Assembly: GCA_945860385.1 (NCBI GenBank)
Contig: CAMAQD010000017.1
Coordinates: 1 to 64,000 of the forward strand
DNA: 64,000 nucleotides
Source of the DNA: Flavobacterium psychrophilum
GTDB taxonomy: Bacteria; Bacteroidota; Bacteroidia; Flavobacteriales; Flavobacteriaceae
Direction of reading: 5' to 3'
Below, in pieces: positions 37,608 to 46,822 of this stretch (position 1 is its first letter; each line of letters opens with the position of its first letter). The notes under the pieces are model-generated. The model did not search any database. It was not told the DNA's origin and saw only the letters and a list, made by a program, of their open reading frames with translations. Both the position numbers and the translations under genes were made by a program.

Positions 37608-39635
37608 ATGAGCGTTTTAACACACCACTTCAATACAAAATACAACACTGCCCCTTTTTCGAAAATAGAACTATCAGCTTACAAGCCTGCTTTTATTGAA
37701 AATATTGCTGTTGCAAAAGCAGAAATTGATGCAGTAATCAATAATCCTGCAACTCCAACTTTCGAAAACACTATAGAAGCTTTGGATTTTTCCGGAAATG
37801 CTTTGGATCGGTTATCTTCAATTTTCTTTAATTTGAATTCGGCCGAAACCTCCGAAGAAATGCAAAAAATAGCTCAGGAAGTTTCACCTTTATTAACGGA
37901 ATTCAGTAATGATATTACACTTAATGAAGATTTATTCAAAAGGATAAAAGCCGTTTACGAACAAAAAGACCGTTTATATTTATCTCCAGAACAAGCCACA
38001 TTGTTGGACAAGAAATTCAAAAGTTTCTCTAGAAATGGTGCTTTGCTTTCTGAAGATAAAAAATTAAAACTACGTGAAATCGACACGGAATTAGCAAAAC
38101 TAAAACTGACTTACGGCGAAAATGTTTTGGCAGAAACCAATGCTTATCAATTGCATATTACCAAAGAAAGCGACCTCAAAGGACTTCCAGAAGGAACTGT
38201 TGAAGCGGCAAAATCATTGGCGATAAGCAAGGATTTAGAGGGTTGGATTTTTACATTAGATTATCCAAGTTATATTCCGTTTGTAACTTATGCCGACAGT
38301 CGCGAATTGAGAAAGGAAATGGCTATTGCTGCTGGTAAAAAAGCATTTCAAAATAATGAATTTGACAATCAGGAAATCACTTTAAAGATTGCCAAATTAC
38401 GTTTCGAAAGAGCCAATTTATTAGGATACGAAACTCATTCTCATTTTGTCTTAGAGGAGAGAATGGCTCAAAATCCTACTAAAGTAAAATCTTTTTTGAA
38501 TGATTTATTGGCCAAAGCCAAACCAGCTGCACAAAGAGAATTTGCCCAATTAACGGCTTTCGCCAAAGAACTGGATGGAATTGACCAATTAGAAAAATGG
38601 GACGGCGCCTACTATTCCGAAAAATTGAAGCAAAAATTATTCAATTTAGACGACGAAAAACTAAAACCTTATTTTCAATTAGAAAACGTTTTAAACGGTG
38701 CTTTTACTATTGCTGGCAAATTATTCGGATTGACTTTCACCGAAATTTTCGATATTGATAAATACCATCAAGAAGTAATTACATATGAAGTTAAAGACGA
38801 GTTTGGCGAATTAGTTGCTATTTTTTACGCCGATTTCTTCCCGAGAAAAGGCAAGCGAAATGGAGCCTGGATGACTTCTTTCAAATCGCAATCTATAAAA
38901 AATGGAGTAAACGAAAGACCTCATATTTCTAATGTTTGCAACTTTACAAAACCCACAGAAACCAAACCTTCTTTATTGACTTTTAATGAAGTTACAACAT
39001 TATTCCACGAATTTGGTCACGGATTACACGGAATGTTAGCCAATACAACCTATCCAAGTTTGTCTGGAACATCGGTATATTGGGATTTTGTAGAATTGCC
39101 AAGTCAGGTAATGGAAAACTGGTGTTACGAGCCGGAAGCATTGGCTTTGTTTGCCAAACATTATGAAACAGGCGAAATTATTCCTCAGGAATATGTAGAA
39201 AAAATCAAGGAAAGTGCCAGCTTTCAGGAAGGAATGGCCACTTTGCGTCAATTGAGTTTTGGATTATTGGATATGGCGTTCCACAGCAACAATCCCACCG
39301 AAATTAATGATATAAAAGCTTTTGAAAAAACCGCTTTTGAAGGCACGACGTTATATCCTGATGTGGCCGAAAATTGTATGTCGGTTTCGTTTTCGCATAT
39401 TTTTGCCGGTGGTTATTCTTCTGGTTATTACAGCTACAAATGGGCTGAAGTTCTCGATGCTGATGCTTTTGCCTATTTCCAAGAAGAAGGAATATTCAAT
39501 AAAGAAGTGGCCAAAAAATTCAAAGACAATGTACTTTCAAAAGGCGGAACGGAATTACCAATGGAATTGTACAAACGCTTTAGAGGTCAGGAACCGAAGC
39601 CGGATGCTTTATTAAAGAGAGCGGGATTAATATAA
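37608..39635 (+). CDS. M3-family zinc metallopeptidase (Dcp/oligopeptidase A type)
   Basis: A 675-residue peptidase of the thimet-oligopeptidase family. The zinc site is HEFGH (His467-His471), with the third ligand expected in the downstream WDFVELPSQVMENW segment. C-terminal landmarks are HIFAGGYSSGYYSYKWAEVLDADAF and LSKGGTELPMELYKRFRGQEP. No signal peptide is visible, so it should degrade oligopeptides or dipeptides in the cytoplasm, consistent with peptide use. Dcp and OpdA cannot be separated by eye. Its last 120 bases have a decayed duplicate at 42241-42360. Confidence 0.93.
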   Translation: MSVLTHHFNTKYNTAPFSKIELSAYKPAFIENIAVAKAEIDAVINNPATPTFENTIEALDFSGNALDRLSSIFFNLNSAETSEEMQKIAQEVSPLLTEFSNDITLNEDLFKRIKAVYEQKDRLYLSPEQATLLDKKFKSFSRNGALLSEDKKLKLREIDTELAKLKLTYGENVLAETNAYQLHITKESDLKGLPEGTVEAAKSLAISKDLEGWIFTLDYPSYIPFVTYADSRELRKEMAIAAGKKAFQNNEFDNQEITLKIAKLRFERANLLGYETHSHFVLEERMAQNPTKVKSFLNDLLAKAKPAAQREFAQLTAFAKELDGIDQLEKWDGAYYSEKLKQKLFNLDDEKLKPYFQLENVLNGAFTIAGKLFGLTFTEIFDIDKYHQEVITYEVKDEFGELVAIFYADFFPRKGKRNGAWMTSFKSQSIKNGVNERPHISNVCNFTKPTETKPSLLTFNEVTTLFHEFGHGLHGMLANTTYPSLSGTSVYWDFVELPSQVMENWCYEPEALALFAKHYETGEIIPQEYVEKIKESASFQEGMATLRQLSFGLLDMAFHSNNPTEINDIKAFEKTAFEGTTLYPDVAENCMSVSFSHIFAGGYSSGYYSYKWAEVLDADAFAYFQEEGIFNKEVAKKFKDNVLSKGGTELPMELYKRFRGQEPKPDALLKRAGLI

Positions 39636-39655
39636 GAGTTTTATGTCCTATTTTT

Positions 39656-39689
39656 AAAACCTCAAATTATTGTAATTTGAGGTTTTTTT
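39656..39689 (+). terminator. Terminator of the M3 peptidase gene
   Basis: AAAACCTCAAATT (39656-39668) pairs perfectly with AATTTGAGGTTTT (39674-39686), followed by T residues. A diverged copy lies at 42381-42415. Confidence 0.92.
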
Positions 39690-39770
39690 ATGAAAATATT
39701 AAGACAATTATTTTCATTAAAAAATAATTTATAATTAACTTTAAAGTGCTTTTAAATAGCTCATAATTAA
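39656..39770 (+). repeat. Left copy of a duplicated terminator-plus-spacer
   Basis: This stretch recurs at 42381-42490. Both copies have the CCTCAAAT hairpin, then GAAAATATTAAGACAAT, TTTCATTAAA, a 13-base spacer, and TAATTAACTTTAAAGT in the same order and spacing. Identity in the cores looks higher than in the adjacent decayed coding part. Confidence 0.8.
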
Positions 39771-39890
39771 TACTTTAACAGCAATAAAATTTTACATTGG
39801 TATTTCAAAAAAATTACAAAGTTAAAGGGTTCTGTTCCTTAATTATATCAAAAAAAGTGGAACCCAACTTAAAAAATTTCGTTCTTACGG

Positions 39891-39990
39891 CGATTCTAAA
39901 TCTAGGATTTGTTTCATTGTAAACTTTATAATTTGGAAGGAACTACCCATCCAATTATGAAAAATAGAGTAAATCTTAGATTTAGATTCG
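39891..39990 (+). promoter_or_regulatory. Long inverted repeat upstream of the LamG gene
   Basis: CGATTCTAAATCTAGGATTT (39891-39910) and the reverse complement of 39971-39990 (CGAATCTAAATCTAAGATTT) agree at 18 of 20 positions. A smaller hairpin (AATTTGGA with TCCAATT) lies inside. The structure ends 33 bases before the ATG at 40024, so it could be an RNA leader or a DNA operator. Just upstream, GGGTTC (39827-39832) and GAACCC (39860-39865) also pair. Confidence 0.45.
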
Positions 39991-40023
39991 CGTTTCTGAA
40001 TTTAAATTTAATTCTCTTTTGCT

Positions 40024-42204
40024 ATGAAGACAAAGCTACTTTTAACGATTCTTTTTTTCTGTACCCTTTTTTCAAATGCTCAAAATTTAATTGCTCACTA
40101 TCCTTTCGATGGTAATGCCAATGATGCAAGCGGCAACGGGTACAATGGAACTATTAATGGAAATACCACTTTGACAAATGATCGGTTTATGGCTGAAAAC
40201 AGGGCATTTACTTTTCCCGATCAATCTAGCAATATTACACTTGCGAATACTACAAATACAAATCTGGAAAACGGATTTACTTTAAATGCGTGGGTAAAAT
40301 ACAAAAACAACAATATTACCGCAGTTATAGTATGTAAACACGTTTGCGGAGTTCCAAACGGATTTGCTTTCGGTATTGATGTAGATGGACAGATACAATT
40401 GTGGCTTGCCAACTCATCCTCAACCTGGTCAACGGTAAGAACAAATACAACTTTTGTCGAAAACAGGTGGTATATGATGACAACTTGTTACGATGCAGTC
40501 ACCGGAATTGCGAAAATTTATATAAACGGAGAAATTAGTGGAAGTGGTAACGTAGCCTACAATTATTATAGCAGCAACCCTATCTCCATCGGGGAAACTT
40601 ACCAAAATAATTGTCAACCCGCAAATTTGTCTGGTGCCATAGATGAAGTAAAAATTTATGACCGTGTACTGAGTGAAACAGAAATTATTCAGGAATATAA
40701 TTTAACAAGAAATAGTCTGGTTGCATACTACCCTTTCAACGGCAATGCCAAAGATGAAAGTGGCAATGGATACAACGGAACTGTTTCTGGAGCTTCACTA
40801 ACAACTGACCTATTTAATCAATCTGACAAAGCATATAATTTTATATGGAATGGTTCTTCTTCAGATAAGATTCAGATTCCCGGTACTTCGGGTCTCAATT
40901 TTAGTGTTGGAGGGTTTTCTCTTAGTGCTTGGGTAAAGTTTTCGGGAGCATCATCCGGAGGGTACAATTATCCCATTGTATCAAAACATAATTGTGGTGA
41001 GCAAAGTGGTTATATCCTGATGCTTTATGATGATAAAATCACTTTCTGGATGGCTGGTGCAGCAGGATATTCCTATTTAAGTACTCCTGAAAGTTATACT
41101 GATGACCAATGGCATCAAGTTACAGCTGTTTATGATGGCGCAAACCGATACATTTATATTGATGGTCAGCAGAAAATTTATGATGCTTTTGCTTATACTA
41201 TTCCTAATACTGCCAACTGGGCGTTGGGAGGTTATAATGGCTGTAACGGCGGTTTTAATGGCAAGGTGGATGAAGTAAAGGTATACAACCGTAGGCTTAC
41301 ATCTGCTGAAATTATGCAGCAATACAATACCGAATCAACTGGTTTAGTTGCATACTATCCTTTTAACGGCAATGCAAATGATGCAAGCGGAAATAATAAT
41401 CACGGAACACTTATCAATAATCCTACTTTTACTATAGATAGATTTGGAAATCCGGACAAAGCAATCAGTTTTGATAAAATTGTTCCGCAGCTTGTCAGCA
41501 TACCTGACAATCCTTCCATACGAATTGACACAGAACTGACCATATCTGTGTTTGTAAAAAGAAAAAATTTGGTTGGCAATCACAATCTTGTCAATAAAGG
41601 AGGTGAATATAATTCAGGCTCTTGTAATTATGATTTATCCTTCTCTGATGCTAGTTTTGTGTTCAAGTATAATGGGAGTTATCATGTAGGATATGTTATA
41701 CATGATATGAATTGGCATCATTACGCTATCACCACTTATGACGGTTCACCAGATGTTAAATTTTATATTGATGGTGTATATTCGCCCTCTTGGGTAAACG
41801 GAGGAACTGTAAATCTCAAGCCAACAAGTCACAGCGATTTGCAAATTGGCGGAACCAGTTATTATTCAGACAACATTATGGATGATGTTCGAATTTATAA
41901 TCGAATTCTTAGTCCGACAGAAATTGCACATTTATTCACTAATAACGATCTAAAAATTAATAACAATGAAAATGCCTCAACAAACAATTTTTATGTGAGT
42001 AACAATACCCTTTACTTTAAAAATACACAAGATTTAAATAGTATAAAAACGGCAAAAGTGTACAATTTATTAGGTCAAAAAGTATTCGATACTTCAAAAA
42101 TAAAAGCAGAGATTTTTTTGAATTACCTCACAAAAGGGGTTTACATTTTGAAAGTTGAAAACAACGATGGCAAAATTTCGTCGTTAAAGTTTTTGATAGA
42201 ATAA
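40024..42204 (+). CDS. Secreted triple LamG-domain protein with T9SS type A sorting domain
   Basis: A 726-residue surface protein. After the signal peptide (1-19), three concanavalin-A/LamG-like domains each begin with a near-identical motif: LIAHYPFDGNANDASGNGYNG, LVAYYPFNGNAKDESGNGYNG and LVAYYPFNGNANDASGNNNHG. They start near residues 22, 235 and 440. Each ends with DEVKIYDR-like or DDVRIYNR strands. The C-terminal 70 residues (VYNLLGQKVF, LTKGVYILKVEN) form a type A sorting domain. LamG domains usually bind glycans or proteins, so an adhesin role is likely. The gene is bounded on both sides by copies of the M3-peptidase tail region. Confidence 0.9.
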   Translation: MKTKLLLTILFFCTLFSNAQNLIAHYPFDGNANDASGNGYNGTINGNTTLTNDRFMAENRAFTFPDQSSNITLANTTNTNLENGFTLNAWVKYKNNNITAVIVCKHVCGVPNGFAFGIDVDGQIQLWLANSSSTWSTVRTNTTFVENRWYMMTTCYDAVTGIAKIYINGEISGSGNVAYNYYSSNPISIGETYQNNCQPANLSGAIDEVKIYDRVLSETEIIQEYNLTRNSLVAYYPFNGNAKDESGNGYNGTVSGASLTTDLFNQSDKAYNFIWNGSSSDKIQIPGTSGLNFSVGGFSLSAWVKFSGASSGGYNYPIVSKHNCGEQSGYILMLYDDKITFWMAGAAGYSYLSTPESYTDDQWHQVTAVYDGANRYIYIDGQQKIYDAFAYTIPNTANWALGGYNGCNGGFNGKVDEVKVYNRRLTSAEIMQQYNTESTGLVAYYPFNGNANDASGNNNHGTLINNPTFTIDRFGNPDKAISFDKIVPQLVSIPDNPSIRIDTELTISVFVKRKNLVGNHNLVNKGGEYNSGSCNYDLSFSDASFVFKYNGSYHVGYVIHDMNWHHYAITTYDGSPDVKFYIDGVYSPSWVNGGTVNLKPTSHSDLQIGGTSYYSDNIMDDVRIYNRILSPTEIAHLFTNNDLKINNNENASTNNFYVSNNTLYFKNTQDLNSIKTAKVYNLLGQKVFDTSKIKAEIFLNYLTKGVYILKVENNDGKISSLKFLIE

Positions 42205-42240
42205 TGATTTTCTTTCTGTTTTGGACGATATTAAATTCCA

Positions 42241-42360
42241 GTATTCACAGAAAATGTATTTAAAAAAAATGGAACTGAATTGCTACCGGAATTTTTTAAA
42301 TGCTTTAGAAATTAAATACCAATTCAATACGCTTAACGAAACAGATTGAGATTGTTATAA
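42241..42360 (+). pseudogene. Decayed 3' end of an M3 peptidase gene
   Basis: Read in frame from 42241, this gives VFTENVFKKNGTELLPEFFK and on to CFRN, matching KFKDNVLSKGGTELPMELYK and RFRG at the end of the intact gene at 37608-39635. The alignment is gap-free for 120 bases and ends at the same stop codon (TAA 42358-42360 against 39633-39635). Two in-frame stops (42313 and 42334) break the copy. Identity over the first 70 bases is about 71%. Homology ends abruptly at 42241, 36 bases after the LamG stop. It is not expressed as a functional protein. Confidence 0.85.
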
Positions 42361-42380
42361 CCTTTTAAAAAATTTTGTAA

Positions 42381-42415
42381 AAACCTCAAATTGTGATGAT
42401 TTGAGGTTTCTTTTT
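42381..42415 (+). terminator. Duplicated terminator behind the M3 peptidase remnant
   Basis: AAACCTCAAAT (42381-42391) pairs with ATTTGAGGTTT (42399-42409) and is followed by a T-rich tract. It is the counterpart of 39656-39689 and now terminates the LamG transcript. Confidence 0.85.
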
Positions 42416-42490
42416 AAGAAAATATTAAGACAATAAATTTCATTAAATTTTTTATTTTAATTAACTTTAAAGTACTTATAAACAACTCAA
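42381..42490 (+). repeat. Right copy of the duplicated terminator-plus-spacer
   Basis: Counterpart of 39656-39770. Here the spacer leads into the OmpA-family gene at 42526 and may contain its promoter; TTAACTTTAA is shared, and the same decamer also occurs before the lipoprotein gene (43965-43974). Confidence 0.8.
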
Positions 42491-42525
42491 AGTGAGCTTT
42501 TTAAAATAAAATTATATTTTAAGTT

Positions 42526-43749
42526 ATGAAAAAAATAGTAGCCTTAATTATGATTATCTTTTTTGGCTTTTCTCAAAACACTCCAGCTCAAATTTTAGAC
42601 AGATTAATCAAAAAAACTGAAGAAAAAGTACAAAGTAAAATAGAAAAAAGCGCTGATAAAAAAGTTGACCAAAAAATCACTAACACAGAGGAAGAAATTG
42701 CCAAAACTGAATCTGAAAAAACGTCTCCAAACAGTCAGGGTAAAGTAATTATGCAAACCTACTCGAAGTACGATTTTATAGCTGGTGAAAAAATCGTGTT
42801 TTATGATGATTTTCTAGAAACAGCAGTTGGCGATTTCCCCCCAAACTGGAATACTACAGCATCAGGCGAAGTAGTTACAAATAATGTTTTTCCTGGCCAC
42901 TGGTTTAAAATGATTGGTGAAGGTTGCATAGCATTGGAGGAAGGCATAAAACTTCCCGATAATTACACCATTGAGTTTGATGTAATTCCGTATACAGTAA
43001 ATGAAGATAATGTAAGTTTTGAATATGGTTTTTACTTATACAATGCTCAAAATCCAAAAGACCTGAATGAAGGCGGAGCTGTACCGGGAAATAACGGAGG
43101 TATTAAAATGACTTTTGGCTATCGCGCTACTTACAGTGCTTACAATGAAGAAGGTTATACTATTAACGGACAAAAAGAAGATGCTAAGATGGAAGCCGGG
43201 AAAAAATACCGACTCTCATTTTGGGTGCAAAAAACAAGACTTAGAGTATATCAGGATCAGGTAAAGATTTTTGATTTGCCAAAAGTCTTTAAACCGGGAA
43301 TGATTTGTAATCAGATGCGCTTTGAATTGTGGGGAGAATCCGCCCCGATGATTACCAATTTCCGAATTGCAGTTGGCTTACCCGATATGCGAAGTAAACT
43401 CATCACCGAAGGAAAACTAGTGAGTTACGGAATTTATTTTGATGTCAATAAGGACATTGTAAAACCCGAATCTTATGGCACCTTAAAAGCGATAGCAGAT
43501 GTGTTAAAAGAAAACCCAATAGTACGTGTAAAAATTGTTGGACACACCGATACTGATGGTTCAGATAAATCAAATCTAGATCTTTCAAAACGACGTGGTG
43601 AATCAGTCAAAAACGAATTGACAAAAACTTTTGCAATTGATAGCTCTCGATTAGAATACGATGGAATGGGCGAAAGCAAACCTATAGCTCCAAACGATAC
43701 ACAAGCAAATAAAGCGTTAAATAGAAGGGTGGAATTTATAAAACTATAA
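42526..43749 (+). CDS. OmpA-family outer-membrane/peptidoglycan-binding protein
   Basis: A 407-residue exported protein with signal peptide (1-22, ending NTPAQ). A short charged coiled segment (about 25-60) is followed by a beta-sandwich domain, about 70-290 (VFYDDFLETAVGDFPPNW, YTIEFDVIPY, LRVYQDQVKIFDLPKVF). The C-terminal OmpA domain, about 295-407, has KIVGHTDTDGSDKSNLDLSK and ends RRVEFIKL, containing the Asp and Arg that bind diaminopimelate. It tethers the outer membrane to the cell wall. The middle domain suggests an extra ligand-binding function. Confidence 0.9.
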   Translation: MKKIVALIMIIFFGFSQNTPAQILDRLIKKTEEKVQSKIEKSADKKVDQKITNTEEEIAKTESEKTSPNSQGKVIMQTYSKYDFIAGEKIVFYDDFLETAVGDFPPNWNTTASGEVVTNNVFPGHWFKMIGEGCIALEEGIKLPDNYTIEFDVIPYTVNEDNVSFEYGFYLYNAQNPKDLNEGGAVPGNNGGIKMTFGYRATYSAYNEEGYTINGQKEDAKMEAGKKYRLSFWVQKTRLRVYQDQVKIFDLPKVFKPGMICNQMRFELWGESAPMITNFRIAVGLPDMRSKLITEGKLVSYGIYFDVNKDIVKPESYGTLKAIADVLKENPIVRVKIVGHTDTDGSDKSNLDLSKRRGESVKNELTKTFAIDSSRLEYDGMGESKPIAPNDTQANKALNRRVEFIKL

Positions 43750-43984
43750 AAAACAGAAAACTATAAAAAGACCCAAAAAAGAAAAGTAATCAAAATCACC
43801 TCGATACTATAATTAATTTTCTTTATAAATGAAGAACCGACATTACTAATCCCAAAGTAAAAAGGCATAAAACCTACAGATATAGTGTGCAACAGATCGT
43901 TTTTAGGATAAAATTGAAAATCTTTTTCAATCCAAAAAAACAAACCTTTTTCATTAAAAACACTTTAACTTTAATTTTATTGTC

Positions 43985-44527
43985 ATGAAAACTTTGTATT
44001 TTATTGCAATACTTTTTGCAACTTTTTTTATGTCTTCATGTAGTGAAGACGCTTTGGATGTTAATTTACAAACAACACTTACCAAAGACATTGACCTTGT
44101 AAATTCTTCTGCAGCTCGTACTGCTAAAATTTCAACAGGAGTTCCTTTTGACAAATCAGTCACTTTAAGCTTGGACAACGAGGATACTAATAAATATTTG
44201 AAAAAAATCAAAAGCGTTAAAGTCAAGAAAATGACTTACCTGTTTACTGATTTTTCAGGAGTAGATCACGTAACTATCACAGGAGATTTACAAGCCGATG
44301 GCACATCAATTCACAGCATAAGCAATCTCATTATTAAAAATGCTGTTACTGATAACACTATTTTTGAAATAACCAATGCTACTGCAAACATTAGCAAAAT
44401 AGAAACCGCCTTGTTAAACAATAAAGCAATAACAATTAGAACTTTCGGTAATTTTGGTTGTAGTTGTGCAATGTCTTTCAAAATGCGCATCATCATAGAG
44501 TTAGATCTTGTAGCTAATCCGTTATAA
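43985..44527 (+). CDS. Small lipoprotein of unknown function
   Basis: A 180-residue lipoprotein with signal peptide ending FMSSC (Cys19), then Ser-Glu-Asp. The mature part is beta-rich (VTLSLDNEDTNKYLKKIKSV, KKMTYLFTDFSG, LQADGTSIHSISNLII) and ends with a Cys pair (GCSCAMSF) and IIELDLVANPL. No family was recognised. It has its own promoter-like spacer and is followed by a long inverted repeat. Confidence 0.7.
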   Translation: MKTLYFIAILFATFFMSSCSEDALDVNLQTTLTKDIDLVNSSAARTAKISTGVPFDKSVTLSLDNEDTNKYLKKIKSVKVKKMTYLFTDFSGVDHVTITGDLQADGTSIHSISNLIIKNAVTDNTIFEITNATANISKIETALLNNKAITIRTFGNFGCSCAMSFKMRIIIELDLVANPL

Positions 44528-44537
44528 TGCCTTTAAA

Positions 44538-44587
44538 TTAAACTTAACATCTACCCCTAATTGAAAAAGAGCAGATGTTAAGTTTAA
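44538..44587. terminator. 15-bp perfect inverted repeat after the lipoprotein gene
   Basis: TTAAACTTAACATCT (44538-44552) and AGATGTTAAGTTTAA (44573-44587) are exact complements separated by 20 bases. There is no T run after the stem, so it is either a weak terminator or an mRNA-stabilising structure. Confidence 0.5.
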
Positions 44588-44752
44588 ATTATTCAAATAC
44601 GAATGAATGAGCATTAAAATTATCTAAAACTAAATCAATTAAATAGACTTCAGATTTTCGACTAAAAAAAGGTATTTCAACTCAAAACCTTTTCAAAAGA
44701 AAATCAATTACTCAAAAATAACAAGTTACAAATAAAATAAATATCAATTATT

Positions 44753-45763
44753 ATGAAAACAATGTTCTTACTGTCGTTTTTACTTGTTGTGGGCTTTACA
44801 TTAACAGCTCAACAAAAAGTTGCTCTTAATCGAAATGGAACCACTGAAATTTATGGCGGTTCAAATCCTTTTAACGATGCGTATTTAGCCGCTAGTTCAG
44901 GTGATACCATTTATCTGCCTGGAGGCAATTTACCTTATCCTGCCACGATAGATAAAAAACTGGTCATTATAGGAGCTGGTCATTATCCAAACACAACTGT
45001 GGCCACTAATAGAACTGTACTTAACGGTAATTTGACTATTAATGAAAATGCCGATAATTTGCATTTAGAAGGAATAGAAATAACAGGAACCTTGGGTTTC
45101 TCTAACAATCATAAAGTAGATGGGGTTGTCATTAAACGTTGTAGAATAAATATTATTGGATATTCTGGTAACGGAACCACACCGTGCATAAATAATACGA
45201 TTCGAGAATGTGTCATTAATAGTTATAGCGATTTTAGCAATGCTAAGTCTTTATTGTTTTCTAATAACATTATCGGTAGTTATATCGCAAACGGATCAGA
45301 ATTAGGTATTTCAAATAATATTTTTTTAGCATCAGGTGGAATTATTATATTTAACACTATCAGTAATTCAAGCATTTCTAATAACATTGTTTTTCAGCAA
45401 AGTATGGGATACTATTTTCAAAATAATTGTACCCTTAGCACTTTTTCTAATAATATTATTACTGGAATCACCCCCGCAGAATCTAACATTTTTGTGAACA
45501 ATTATTACAGTATTGCCATAGCTGGTTTATTTGTAAATCAAACAGGGAATACTTTTGATTATACTCACGATTATCATTTGACTAATCCAACAACTTATTT
45601 AGGTTTAGACGGTAATCAAGTTGGTATTTATGGTGGTTTATTTCCATTTAAAGAATCTGCTTTGCCTGTAAACCCTAATATAATTTCCAAGGTAATTGCG
45701 CCTCAGACTAATGCTAGTGGCGAACTCAATATTCAGATTCAGGTGAAAGCACAAACTAATTAA
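44753..45763 (+). CDS. Secreted beta-helix-like protein, first of a tandem pair
   Basis: A 336-residue exported protein (signal peptide 1-19, ending TAQ). The conserved N-terminal part has DTIYLPGGNLPYPATIDKKL, GAGHYPNTTVATNRTVLNGN and ENADNLHLEGIEITG, a pattern of right-handed parallel beta-helices. The middle is a run of Asn- and Ser-rich SNN(I/V) turns (SNNIIGS, ISNNIF, ISNNIV, FSNNII). The tail ends APQTNASGELNIQIQVKAQTN. No T9SS domain is visible. The paralogue follows after 24 bases. Function unknown; no lyase or hydrolase catalytic motif is evident, so a structural or adhesive role is plausible. Confidence 0.75.
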   Translation: MKTMFLLSFLLVVGFTLTAQQKVALNRNGTTEIYGGSNPFNDAYLAASSGDTIYLPGGNLPYPATIDKKLVIIGAGHYPNTTVATNRTVLNGNLTINENADNLHLEGIEITGTLGFSNNHKVDGVVIKRCRINIIGYSGNGTTPCINNTIRECVINSYSDFSNAKSLLFSNNIIGSYIANGSELGISNNIFLASGGIIIFNTISNSSISNNIVFQQSMGYYFQNNCTLSTFSNNIITGITPAESNIFVNNYYSIAIAGLFVNQTGNTFDYTHDYHLTNPTTYLGLDGNQVGIYGGLFPFKESALPVNPNIISKVIAPQTNASGELNIQIQVKAQTN

Positions 45764-45787
45764 TATTAAATTTTAATATCATTTATA

Positions 45788-46810
45788 ATGAAAACAATCT
45801 ATTTTCTTTCGTTTATATTTGTTGTAGTGTTTTCAACAACAGCGCAACAAAAAGTAGCACTCCATCATATTGGAACAACTACAATCTTTAGCGGTTCGAA
45901 TCCATTAATCGATGCTTATACAGCAGCTGTAGCAAATGACACCATTTATTTACCTGGTGGCACTTTTGCCCCTCCAGCAAATTTTGATAAAAAAATAGCA
46001 GTTTTTGGAACTGGTCATTATGAAATCGCCACGGTAGCAACTGGAAAAACATTCATCAACGGAAATGTTATTTTAAAAGAAAATGCAGATAATTTTTATA
46101 TAGAAGGCATTGAAATTAACGGAAACTTTACCTTTTCGGACAACGAAGCTGTCAACCAAGTAATTATCAAAAGATGTAAAATTAATGGAGCTTTAAACGT
46201 AGTGGGGAATTTATCGATCCCGTCCACAAATTTTGGTTTGTTTGGATCCGTTGTTTTAGGAAATATAGATTTGGCCAATGCTCAAAATGTATTAATTTCT
46301 AATTCAATTATTCAAAGTAGAGTGTTAAATTCTATTGGCAATGTATTCAATAACAATATTATGTTGGATGAATTTGTCTACAATGGCAATGAAGCGCCTA
46401 TAAACGGTGATAACAACCAAGTGAACAACAACATTTTCACAAAAGTTAACTATGCAAATGTGATTAATGGGAATGGAAATGTTGCCAAAAATAATCTTTG
46501 TGCACTTGCAGCGCCCGGTTTTGGCAACTTGCCTACTCTATCTGGAAACTATTTTGGAATAGCACAATCGACAATATTTATTTCTCAGTCTGGTCCTTCT
46601 TTTAGCTATTTACAAGATTACCACCTGCAAAACACTACTTCTTATTTAGGTATCGACGGAACACAAGTAGGTATTTATGGCGGAGTATTTCCATATAAAG
46701 AAAGCGCCATTCCATTAAATCCTCATATAGAAAATAAGACAATTGCGCCACAAACTAATGCTAGTGGAGAACTTAACATTCAGGTTTTAGTGAAAGCACA
46801 AACTAATTAA
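45788..46810 (+). CDS. Secreted beta-helix-like protein, second of a tandem pair
   Basis: A 340-residue paralogue of the protein at 44753. The signal peptide, the DTIYLPGGTF and FGTGHYEIATVATGKTFING segments, ENADNFYIEGIEINGNF, and the tail APQTNASGELNIQVLVKAQTN are shared. The middle differs strongly (SSIIQSRVLNSIGNVFNNNI-like turns). The tail is close to identical at base level, including the stop codon, while the centre has diverged, indicating tandem duplication with variable central coils. The next gene begins 12 bases downstream, so it is in the same operon. Confidence 0.75.
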   Translation: MKTIYFLSFIFVVVFSTTAQQKVALHHIGTTTIFSGSNPLIDAYTAAVANDTIYLPGGTFAPPANFDKKIAVFGTGHYEIATVATGKTFINGNVILKENADNFYIEGIEINGNFTFSDNEAVNQVIIKRCKINGALNVVGNLSIPSTNFGLFGSVVLGNIDLANAQNVLISNSIIQSRVLNSIGNVFNNNIMLDEFVYNGNEAPINGDNNQVNNNIFTKVNYANVINGNGNVAKNNLCALAAPGFGNLPTLSGNYFGIAQSTIFISQSGPSFSYLQDYHLQNTTSYLGIDGTQVGIYGGVFPYKESAIPLNPHIENKTIAPQTNASGELNIQVLVKAQTN

Positions 46811-46822
46811 AAGACCAATCAA

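Noticed and set aside
39909..40115. A 68-codon plus-strand frame across the LamG gene start
   Set aside because: It overlaps the inverted-repeat leader and the signal-peptide codons in another frame; no family or start support.
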